Shown here: positions 1-7,186 of the stretch, in pieces
How the letters are laid out: every line of letters begins with the position of its first letter
How positions within the stretch are numbered: the first letter of the stretch is position 1
NCBI GenBank assembly: GCA_900553005.1
Contig: USBU01000020.1
Coordinates: 1-12,339 of the forward strand
Direction: 5' to 3'
DNA from: an uncultured Eubacteriales bacterium
GTDB taxonomy: Bacteria > Bacillota > Clostridia > Christensenellales > Pumilibacteraceae
DNA: 12,339 nt
Translations under genes and position numbers: made by a program
The notes under the pieces: generated by a model
Told to the model about the DNA's origin: nothing
What the model saw: only the letters and a program-made list of their open reading frames with translations
Database searches by the model: none

Positions 1-48
1 CGAGATGTAGCTCCGTCTCGTGGGCTCGGAGATGTGTATAAGAGACAG
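1..48. other. Nextera i7 adapter, left end (artefact)
   Basis: The contig opens with the tail of the Illumina i7 primer (CGAGAT), an 8-base index (GTAGCTCC, read in the other direction GGAGCTAC, which I recall as Nextera index N718), the transposase read-2 primer, and the 19-bp Tn5 mosaic end AGATGTGTATAAGAGACAG at 30-48. This is library construct, not genome. It supplies the GTG at 34 that makes the first reading frame look as if it had a start codon. Confidence 0.97.
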
Positions 49-3000
49 GGCCTTGAGTACGGACAGACGGCTTATTACGTCAGCGCGCAGGTGCGCGGCG
101 TCAACCTGGTCAAAAAGGTCGCCGTCAAGGTGTGCAATCTGGACATCACCTTTGAAATAAGCAATCTGACTCCTGCGGCCGGTGCTTTCCTGGCGGACGT
201 AGCTCTTGTAGAAACTCCCGACGATCAGGCTGAGGTCACGCCCGACGTCAAAGTGTATGATAAGGGCGAGGAGGTCGCGGACGCTGAAATCGTTTGGACC
301 TGTTCTGACGATACGGTTGTTAAAATCGAGGGCGGAGTCATTACGGCGCTTAAGGAGGGAGAAGCTCTTCTCACCGGAAAATACGACAATAACGACGTCG
401 CAATTAAGGTAAACGCTTACCGTCCGGAAATAAAGCTTGATCGAAGCTATGAGATCGAGACGGCCGTCGGCGGCACGATTGTAGTTCAGGATCAGCTTGT
501 CGGCAATATAACCGGCGCGCGGCTTAACGGTGAAAATATTTTCTCATCGTTCGACGATGAAACCAATACGATTACGCTTGATAAAGCCAAGCTTCCCACG
601 ACTGCGGCCGACATGGGCGCGAAGGATCTGATTATAGACACGGATAAAGCGCAGTATGTGGCCGAGTCCGGCGTTTATACCAAGATTCTGCGTACTGCTG
701 ACGATATTCTTAACTGGCAGAATCTTGCTTACGCGGCAGACGATTCAAAAACCTACTGGGGCGGATATTTCGTACTCGGCAACGATATCGATATGGCCGG
801 AAAGAATTTTAACGGCAGATTCGATTATGCCAGTATGCACAACACGACGGACTGGACCGTTTTGCCCGAATATGCGGGATTAAGCTACAGAAACGGCAAT
901 ACCGGAGGATTCAGAGGGGTTTTCGACGGCAGAGGCTTCAATATCGACAATCTCAATATGTCTAAATGGAACGACAGCTTTGCAGGTCAGCTTGCTGCCG
1001 GAGGAACGGTAAAAAATATATCCTTTACCAACGTGACGCTCGGGGGCGCAGCCTCGCTTATTTCATGCGGCGGTATAGGAACGATTGAAAACGTTTACGC
1101 GCATATCAAATCCGTTGCGGCAGGCAACGCCGGTAACAGCGACGTAACCGGCGTATTCTACGGACAGGATACGATGTCCGGGGCAAGATTGTATAACTGT
1201 TTTGCAGTGTTCGATTCTGCGCTTTCATCTTCCGCCGGTTTTACGGGACTAGGCGCGTACCACCTCGGCTACGGCATGCTTAACGGCGTTTACGGCGTGG
1301 GGCTCGATCCGTCGCTGGCTATCAAAAAAATCAGCAGCACAGGCGGTGGCGACGTTTACGGCGCTTGTAAGACCTACGGCGATCTGATTGCTTCCGGCGC
1401 GGAATTCGACGGTTGGGAAAACGAATTCTGGAGGGTGGTAAACGGTATACCTTATCCGAAAAATCTGACGCTTCCCGAGGCCTCCGTGCCTTCGGTCTCC
1501 GTTGACAGCGAATATGTTGGCGCGGGCGGAAGCTTTACGGTCGGCGGCTTATCCCGCTATGATGTAATCGAGCTTTCGATGGAAGCTCAGGCCGCAGGCG
1601 TTAAGATTTCCGGAAACAGAATAACCGTTCCTTCCGAGACGGCTAAGGGCACCGCGATTGAATTTGACGTTTATTCGATTTTCGATAAGACCAAAAAGCA
1701 GACGCTGTCCGTAAGCGTCGTAGAAAGCTCAGAAATAACGCTTGACGGAGTTTACGACGTGGAAATCGAAAGCGGCGACACGTTTGAGATTGATTTCGGC
1801 GAGTACGACTCCAAGATAACGGGTTCGTTGCAAAGCGCGGTAATGGACGACGCGGCTTTCGGCAGCTCGTCTTACTCGGGCGGAAAGCTTACGCTGGATA
1901 CGGCTTCTCTCGTCGGCAGCTGGGGAGAAAAGACCATTGTCGCTACGTTTATGCATGAGAATAACGGCGTTGTCGAATCCGTAACAATGGTTTCCGTCAA
2001 CGTAGATATAGTAACGATGATCATTAACGACGAGGCTGAGCTCAATCGCTTCCTTGACGTTGCCGAGGAAAACAAGATAGGCAACTCGCGCATGGGAGTA
2101 TTCAAGCTGGGCAACGATATCGTTTGCACGGGTACTTATGCGTCGCACTATGTTGACGGCGATACTCGCGGAACCATAGGGGTTGCGGCCGGTTTCAACG
2201 GTACGTTCGACGGGCAGGGCTATACGATTTACAATCTGCATACCGTGGGCGACAGGGGCGGCTTTGTCGGACCTTTGGGCGAGCACGGCGTTGTTAAAAA
2301 CGTTTCCTTTGTCAACGCTTCAAACACCGGAAACGGAGCTTTCATAGCGTCCAACGGCTGCGGTACCGTGGAAAACGTTTATATTCAGATAGATATTACG
2401 CCCAACAGTTTAAGTTGGAATTCAGCGTCCTCGGTCATCGTAAGCGATCCGTTCGGCGCGTTCAGAATCAACAACGTGATAATCGAGTATATCAACGAAC
2501 TGCCTTCCGGCGCGTCCTCCGGCTATCCCGTATGGAATGTGCACTTCGGTTACGGCATCAATAACGGTGTTTACGCAGTCGGCGTTGATAAATATTACGG
2601 CAATAAGGGCGAGGGCGATCCCGCTAATCCCGCGGACGAGTATGCAACGTATGCCGACTGGTCGGCGTTTGAGGCCGGCGGCAAGAGCTTTGAGGATTGG
2701 GAAGGCGATTTCTGGACGGTAGAGGACGGAATACCCGTTCCCAAAAAGCTTGTTGAAAAGGGCTCCTCCGTATCTATCGGCAATACCGAGCTCAGCGTTC
2801 CCGTAAATTCGACGGTCGAAATCGATACGATGGGAATTTATCAGAAGATAAGTCTTGACGCGGCGGCTGTCGAGGCGGGCTTCACCGTTAAAGGCAATAC
2901 TGTTACCGTGCCTGAGACGGCTGCAGGCAAGTCGTTTACTGTGACGGTAACTTCGCTTATCGACGGCAAGACGGCTGAAAAAACGTTTAAGGTTGTGGAA

Positions 3001-6000
3001 ACCGAAAATATAACCGTTTCCGAAACAACCGAAATCGATATGACGGAAACGGGCGAGCTGACCTTTGACCTTACCGGATACGATATCGACGGAAGCGCGG
3101 TTTCCGCTAAGATAGGCAAGACGGAATTTGCCGAAATTTCTTACGAGGCGGGAATTCTGACGCTTGACAGGGAAACGCTGGGAGAGTATTTCGGAGAAAA
3201 CAACATTGTTCTTACCGCGAATGTTGCCGACGGCGGTACTATAAGCAAAATTACTACGGTTAATATTCCCGTGCTGCTTGTCACAAAGTATATCGGCACT
3301 GCCGACGAGCTTTTGAAACTGCGCGATTACGCTGTCGATGTAAACGGCGGAGTGGGTGGATATTTCGTACAGACCGCAGACCTTGACGCCGACGGACAGA
3401 GAATCGGCTTCGGCACGTGGTCTAACGAGCTGAATTCATGGGTGGATACTTTCGTCGGTGTTTACGACGGCCGCGGACACGTGATTTCCGATATGGTACA
3501 GGGTACCAATCAAGGAATGTTTGCCAGTATAAACGGCGGCGCCGTAGTTAAAAACGTTACGTTTATGAACGCAGTTCTTAATGGTAACGGCGGCTTGATT
3601 GCTACGGCTCAGTACGATGCGCTTATTGAAAACGTCGTGGTTTACGGCTCGGTGGGCGCGGGCGCAACGGGTGAAACCTGGGCTCCCAACGGCCTGATAG
3701 TTTCTAAAGCTTATGAGAATTCCGTCATAAGAAACTGCCTTGTCGTAGTCAAGGATCATATTTATACCGGTACCTTGCGCGGCGGCAGCATCGAGTGCGC
3801 CGGCATGGCCGTAGGCGACGATCAGTCCAAGGGCACTTCGGTTATCGAGCACGTTATCGCCGTAAACCTTAAGGGCGGCGACGCGCTTGACGATTATGTG
3901 CTTCCCGCAATAGGCACCAGCGACGGAAGCGTCGGCAGACGCGTTGCAGGCACCGACCGCGATACGGTTCATACTTTCCGCGGCTGGGAGGAATACGTCG
4001 CTTGGGCGGCCGACAGGGAGCTTTCCGCCTACGCGGGCGACAATTGGGAAATACTTGAAAACAATACGCCGGTTACAAAGGCCGCTTCCGTAAAAGAGCT
4101 GCTTAAGACGGCTGACATAACCAATACAACGACAAACGTAACCGCGGGCAGCGTTACGGTGATTGAAGGCTCCGGCTGGTACGCGCTTTATTCGCTTGAA
4201 ACGTCTGAGGATGGTATTGCGTTTGAAAACGGAGCGGTCAGGGTTCCTGCGGGGCTTGCGGCTGTGACGTTTACCGTCAAAGCGGTTTCGCTGCTCGATT
4301 CAAGCGTTACGGATTCGGTTACTTTCGCGGTCGTGGAGAATATCGATATTGCCGTTAGCGATACGTTGACGGCAGAATACGCCGGCGACAGCATTATAGA
4401 AATCGACCTCAACGGCTACGATGTTGTCGGGACGCTTGACAGCGTATCTATAGCGGGCAAGCAATTTGCGTCTCCCGTTTACGAGGGCGGAATCATAAAG
4501 CTGAGCGACAAGTCGGCGCTGAAGAGCCTGATGGGCCAAAACGAGATTATCGTCGTATTTAAGACCGAAAGCGACGGTGTGACGGTCAGTACTTGCACCG
4601 TTACCGTTCCTGTCGAGGTCGTTACGATGATAATAAACGACGAGGCGGAGCTTAACTCCATGATAAATCTTGCCAAAGAAAACGCCGTCGGAAATTCGTG
4701 GTACGGTTATTTCGTACTGGGCAACGATATTTACTGCGAGGGAAATTACGTGTCGAATTACGTTGACGGCGACACTCGCGGAAACCTGGGCGTTGCCGCC
4801 GGCTTCAACGGAATCCTCGACGGGAAAGGTCACGCGATCTACAATCTGCATACGGTAGGCGACCGCGGCGGTCTTGTCGGACCTTTGGGCGTGCACGGCG
4901 TTGTAAGAAATATATCTCTTGTCGGGGCGGTCAATACCGGCAACGGCTCGCTGATTGCTTCCAACGGCGCCGGCACGGTGGAAAACGTTTATATTTCCCT
5001 GGAGATTACGCCCAACGCGCTAGAGTGGAACGCCGGCTCGGCGGTAATCGTCGGCGATCCTTACGGCGATTTCAGAATCAACAAGGTGATAATCGATTAC
5101 GTTGACGGTCTGCCCGAAGACGCAACCTCAGGATATCCCATGTGGAATATACACAAAGGTTTCGGCATCGTAAACGGCGTTTATGCCGTCGGCGTAAGCA
5201 AATTTTATCAGAATTCCGGCAGCGGAGAGGCCGAAGGCGACGTTTACGGAGTTTATGCGGACTGGAATGAATTTAAACAGGCAGACGTCGATTTCTCGTC
5301 CTGGGAGGGAGATTTCTGGAATGTAGATAACGGAGTTCCTTTCCCCGCTGCGCTTTTAAGCGAAAGTTTTGAATTCGTAGACATTGACGCGGATGTTCTC
5401 GGAGGACTCAGCTATAAGCTTGTGACCAATACCGGCAGCTCGGATTTTGCGATTGAAGGCGAGACTGTGGGCATAAGCATCGACGGAAACCGGCTTATTG
5501 TCGACGCTTCGGCTAAGGACGGCGACGTAGTTACCGTCAAGGCGACTTTCCGACCGGACAGCGCCGTCACCGTTACCAAAACGTTTACCGTGCGCGCTAA
5601 CGAGGTCGTTGACTTGACCGGCAGAAGCGAAATCGAACTTAACAATTCCGATAAGCCGATTGCCGAGATCGACGTTACCGAGGCGGCCGCGGAGGGAGAG
5701 CTTGTCAGCGTAAAGCTTGGCTCAAAGACTGTCGGCGCGGCCTTGGAGGGTACGACGCTTAAACTGACGGCGGCGGACCTCGGAAACGCTTGGGGAGAGC
5801 AGAACTTAGTAATGACGGTCAAGATTACTTCCGGCGACGCAGTCAGCTTTAAGACGGTAAATATTCCCGTACTTATCATCACAAAGGTACTGCGCACGCC
5901 CGACGACGTGCTGGGCTGGAACGAGCTGTCCTACGCTGTCGACGACGCCAATACCTTCTGGAGCGGATATTTTGTACTCGGAAACGACGTCGATATGTCC

Positions 6001-6687
6001 GGCAAAAATTATCAGGGTAAATTCTATTACAGTAATATGCACGATACGTCAACCTGGTCTCCTTTGCCTCAATATGCGGGCCTTGCGTGGAAAAACGGCA
6101 ATACCGGCGGCTTCCGCGGAGTATTCGACGGACGCGGTTATACTATCGATAATCTTAACGTTACAAGCTGGACGGGCAGCTTTGCGGGACAGATGGCGGC
6201 CGGCGGCGTATTTAAAAACGTTGCGTTTACAAACGTCGTTTTGGCTGACGCTGCTTCGCTTGTATCCGTGGGCGGCATAGGCAAAATCGAAAACGTTTAC
6301 GCGCACATAAAGTCGGCGGGCAATGGGAACGCTAACGATACTACCGGATTGTTCTTCAGCGGCGATACCATGGCGGCGGCAAGAGTAGTAAATTGCTTTG
6401 CTAAATTCGATTCCGCGCCGGCGGCAGGAAGCGCGGGCTTTACGGGACTTGGCTCGTATCACCTGGGCTACGGAATACTCAGCAACGTTTACGCGGTAGG
6501 CATTGCGCCCGAACAAGCTATTAAGTTGCTTTCGGACAGCGGCGCCGGCGGCGATAAATACGGCGCATACTCTACGGCGGACGAATTTAAGGCTGCCGTT
6601 ACCGTAAGCGAAGCAAACGGCTGGGATATGTCTTTCTGGACGTCGGATGCGGACGGTCTGCCCATACCCGTCGGTCTTACCGAATAA
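49..6687 (+). CDS. Giant Ig-like / GLUG-type beta-helix repeat surface protein (5' truncated)
   Basis: The frame is open from the first natural base to TAA at 6685-6687, about 2212 codons. The true start is missing: the GTG at 34 and the next four codons are adapter. In order, it shows the end of an Ig-like strand (49-130), a bacterial Ig-like group 2 domain (about 145-420, with the W-T-C-S-D-D...GVITALKEGEA pattern), a half linker, then five modules of 245-270 residues resembling GLUG/right-handed beta-helix repeats (FDGxGxxIxNL, GGxVGPLG, GTVENVY). They follow the order A1 (685-1467), B1 (2011-2751), C (3280-4080), B2 (4621-5358), A2 (5887-6684). Linkers of about 176-181 residues, each two Ig-like or beta units, separate them. 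The protein is acidic, rich in Gly, Asp, Asn, Ala and Thr, and poor in Cys. It ends inside A2 with no LPxTG motif, membrane segment or basic tail, so any anchor must be N-terminal. A secreted or surface role (adhesion, matrix or glycan contact) is inference; no catalytic motif is visible. Confidence 0.9.
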   Translation, partial: GLEYGQTAYYVSAQVRGVNLVKKVAVKVCNLDITFEISNLTPAAGAFLADVALVETPDDQAEVTPDVKVYDKGEEVADAEIVWTCSDDTVVKIEGGVITALKEGEALLTGKYDNNDVAIKVNAYRPEIKLDRSYEIETAVGGTIVVQDQLVGNITGARLNGENIFSSFDDETNTITLDKAKLPTTAADMGAKDLIIDTDKAQYVAESGVYTKILRTADDILNWQNLAYAADDSKTYWGGYFVLGNDIDMAGKNFNGRFDYASMHNTTDWTVLPEYAGLSYRNGNTGGFRGVFDGRGFNIDNLNMSKWNDSFAGQLAAGGTVKNISFTNVTLGGAASLISCGGIGTIENVYAHIKSVAAGNAGNSDVTGVFYGQDTMSGARLYNCFAVFDSALSSSAGFTGLGAYHLGYGMLNGVYGVGLDPSLAIKKISSTGGGDVYGACKTYGDLIASGAEFDGWENEFWRVVNGIPYPKNLTLPEASVPSVSVDSEYVGAGGSFTVGGLSRYDVIELSMEAQAAGVKISGNRITVPSETAKGTAIEFDVYSIFDKTKKQTLSVSVVESSEITLDGVYDVEIESGDTFEIDFGEYDSKITGSLQSAVMDDAAFGSSSYSGGKLTLDTASLVGSWGEKTIVATFMHENNGVVESVTMVSVNVDIVTMIINDEAELNRFLDVAEENKIGNSRMGVFKLGNDIVCTGTYASHYVDGDTRGTIGVAAGFNGTFDGQGYTIYNLHTVGDRGGFVGPLGEHGVVKNVSFVNASNTGNGAFIASNGCGTVENVYIQIDITPNSLSWNSASSVIVSDPFGAFRINNVIIEYINELPSGASSGYPVWNVHFGYGINNGVYAVGVDKYYGNKGEGDPANPADEYATYADWSAFEAGGKSFEDWEGDFWTVEDGIPVPKKLVEKGSSVSIGNTELSVPVNSTVEIDTMGIYQKISLDAAAVEAGFTVKGNTVTVPETAAGKSFTVTVTSLIDGKTAEKTFKVVETENITVSETTEIDMTETGELTFDLTGYDIDGSAVSAKIGKTEFAEISYEAGILTLDRETLGEYFGENNIVLTANVADGGTISKITTVNIPVLLVTKYIGTADELLKLRDYAVDVNGGVGGYFVQTADLDADGQRIGFGTWSNELNSWVDTFVGVYDGRGHVISDMVQGTNQGMFASINGGAVVKNVTFMNAVLNGNGGLIATAQYDALIENVVVYGSVGAGATGETWAPNGLIVSKAYENSVIRNCLVVVKDHIYTGTLRGGSIECAGMAVGDDQSKGTSVIEHVIAVNLKGGDALDDYVLPAIGTSDGSVGRRVAGTDRDTVHTFRGWEEYVAWAADRELSAYAGDNWEILENNTPVTKAASVKELLKTADITNTTTNVTAGSVTVIEGSGWYALYSLETSEDGIAFENGAVRVPAGLAAVTFTVKAVSLLDSSVTDSVTFAVVENIDIAVSDTLTAEYAGDSIIEIDLNGYDVVGTLDSVSIAGKQFASPVYEGGIIKLSDKSALKSLMGQNEIIVVFKTESDGVTVSTCTVTVPVEVVTMIINDEAELNSMINLAKENAVGNSWYGYFVLGNDIYCEGNYVSNYVDGDTRGNLGVAAGFNGILDGKGHAIYNLHTVGDRGGLVGPLGVHGVVRNISLVGAVNTGNGSLIASNGAGTVENVYISLEITPNALEWNAGSAVIVGDPYGDFRINKVIIDYVDGLPEDATSGYPMWNIHKGFGIVNGVYAVGVSKFYQNSGSGEAEGDVYGVYADWNEFKQADVDFSSWEGDFWNVDNGVPFPAALLSESFEFVDIDADVLGGLSYKLVTNTGSSDFAIEGETVGISIDGNRLIVDASAKDGDVVTVKATFRPDSAVTVTKTFTVRANEVVDLTGRSEIELNNSDKPIAEIDVTEAAAEGELVSVKLGSKTVGAALEGTTLKLTAADLGNAWGEQNLVMTVKITSGDAVSFKTVNIPVLIITKVLRTPDDVLGWNELSYAVDDANTFWSGYFVLGNDVDMSGKNYQGKFYYSNMHDTSTWSPLPQYAGLAWKNGNTGGFRGVFDGRGYTIDNLNVTSWTGSFAGQMAAGGVFKNVAFTNVVLADAASLVSVGGIGKIENVYAHIKSAGNGNANDTTGLFFSGDTMAAARVVNCFAKFDSAPAAGSAGFTGLGSYHLGYGILSNVYAVGIAPEQAIKLLSDSGAGGDKYGAYSTADEFKAAVTVSEANGWDMSFWTSDADGLPIPVGLTE
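685..1467 (+). repeat. Module A1 of the giant protein
   Basis: This is the first beta-helix-like module. It opens with ILRTADDILNW, then carries GYFVLGNDIDM, a GNTGGFRGVFDGRG core, GTVKNISFTNV and GTIENVYAHIK rungs, and closes with W-x3-FW-x4-GIPYP. It is clearly closer to module A2 at the end of the protein than to B or C; both A copies share the insert MH(N/D)T followed by P(E/Q)YAGL. Confidence 0.85.
2011..2751 (+). repeat. Module B1 of the giant protein
   Basis: This is the second module. It begins VTMIINDEAELN and carries YVDGDTRG, GVAAGFNG, IYNLHTVGDRGG, a VGPLGxHGVV GLUG-like rung, and the closing W-EGDFW-x4-GIPVP. It is roughly 60% identical by eye to module B2, and the first twelve residues are the same. 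Their codons differ at many synonymous sites, so the duplication is not recent. Confidence 0.85.
3280..4080 (+). repeat. Module C (central, unpaired) of the giant protein
   Basis: This central module has the same general plan: an opening VTKYIGTADELLKL, GYFVQTADLDADG, FVGVYDGRGHVI, VVKNVTFMNAVL, and an LIENVVVYGSV rung. It has no partner elsewhere in the visible protein. It lacks the W-x3-FW...G-(I/V/L)-P-x-P closing motif of the other four; the equivalent place reads GDNWEILENNTPV. It also carries a longer, Gly/Asp-rich segment around 3780-3960. Confidence 0.8.
4621..5358 (+). repeat. Module B2 of the giant protein
   Basis: This second B copy is nearly the same length as B1 (246 against 247 residues). 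It keeps VTMIINDEAELN, YVDGDTRG, GVAAGFNG, IYNLHTVGDRGG and the EGDFW closing motif. Short blocks of DNA identity with B1 remain around the VGPLG rung, but third positions have largely drifted. Confidence 0.85.
5887..6684 (+). repeat. Module A2 of the giant protein (C-terminal)
   Basis: This second A copy forms the C-terminus. It shares with A1 the GNTGGFRGVFDGRG core, SFAGQxAAGG, GFTGLGxYHLGYG and NVYAHIKS. The closing motif W-DMSFW...GLPIP is followed almost at once by the TAA stop, so the protein ends on a module boundary with no C-terminal anchor. Confidence 0.85.
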
Positions 6688-7186
6688 GCTTCTTATCTTC
6701 ATACTCCTTAAATACCTTTCATGTCGGACGCGCCGACGGCGGCGCGTTCCGGCCGGGAAGGATACGTCGGGAAAAACGTCAAAAATTTGTTATGACAAAA
6801 AGTCCGGAAAACCTCGTTGTTTTCCGGACTTTTTAGTATGGAGGGGAACCGCGCGATAGCGGCGCGGCCAGGAGGAAGTCCCGATGAGTATCGGAATAAA
6901 AATTCCCGTTGCGCGCTGTGAAAGTATGACCTGCCGTCAAAAATCAAATACGCAATCGGGGATATTGTAAGATTTTTAAGTTTTTGCTTATCCAGTCCGT
7001 TTTGCGATCACCAATCGTCGCAAAAGCTTTGCGCCATAGTTCATGCCTGAAAATAATTTACTGACGGGGAAAACTATAGCCGCTAATAAACCGCTTGTTT
7101 GCCGTCCGGCCGATAGAGTTTATATGGAAGCGTATCTTAATCGTTCTTTTAATTCTCGGTTTTTCTCTTTTTGTTTTGCAGGATAT
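6688..7186. other. Intergenic region between convergent genes
   Basis: No credible gene is present. The region holds a GC-rich hairpin at 6726-6749 (7 Watson-Crick pairs at 6729-6735/6740-6746 around ACGG, extendable to 10 with one G-U pair, no T-tract), the strong terminator at 6797-6834, and several potential stems further right. These are 6844-6848/6903-6907 enclosing 6849-6854/6862-6867 and 6881-6885/6890-6894; 6939-6945/6971-6977; and an 8-bp stem 7000-7007/7018-7025. Short frames on either strand have no ribosome site or recognisable protein. From about 7034 to 7186 I see only AT-rich sequence without strong structure. Confidence 0.6.
6797..6834 (+). terminator. Intrinsic terminator, probably bidirectional
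   Basis: This is a perfect 16-bp inverted repeat (6797-6812 with 6819-6834) around a 6-nt loop CCTCGT. The stem has an AGTCCGG core flanked by A5 on the left and T5 on the right, so each strand reads as a GC stem ending in a U-tract. It lies 110 bp past the stop of the giant protein gene and is the clear terminator for it. On the other strand it lies about 350 bp past the mgtE stop and could also end that transcript. Confidence 0.9.

Noticed and set aside
34..48. GTG at 34 as the start codon of the giant protein
   Set aside because: The codon and the following four residues (YKRQ) are encoded by the Tn5 mosaic end of the adapter. The natural start lies beyond the contig.
1729..2286. Antisense open frames inside the giant gene (also near 4300-4896, 5412-5897 and 6049-6702)
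   Set aside because: They recur at the same places in repeated modules, have no ribosome sites, and are explained by the codon composition of the sense strand.
6841..6940. Cobalamin riboswitch, suggested by TATGACCTGCCG near 6924-6935
   Set aside because: Only a fragment resembles the 3' half of the B12 box. The rest of the conserved core is missing, and neither neighbouring gene starts downstream of it.
6708..6947. 79-residue minus-strand frame in the intergenic region
   Set aside because: It runs straight through the perfect terminator hairpin and the GC hairpin, has no ribosome site, and resembles no protein I know.
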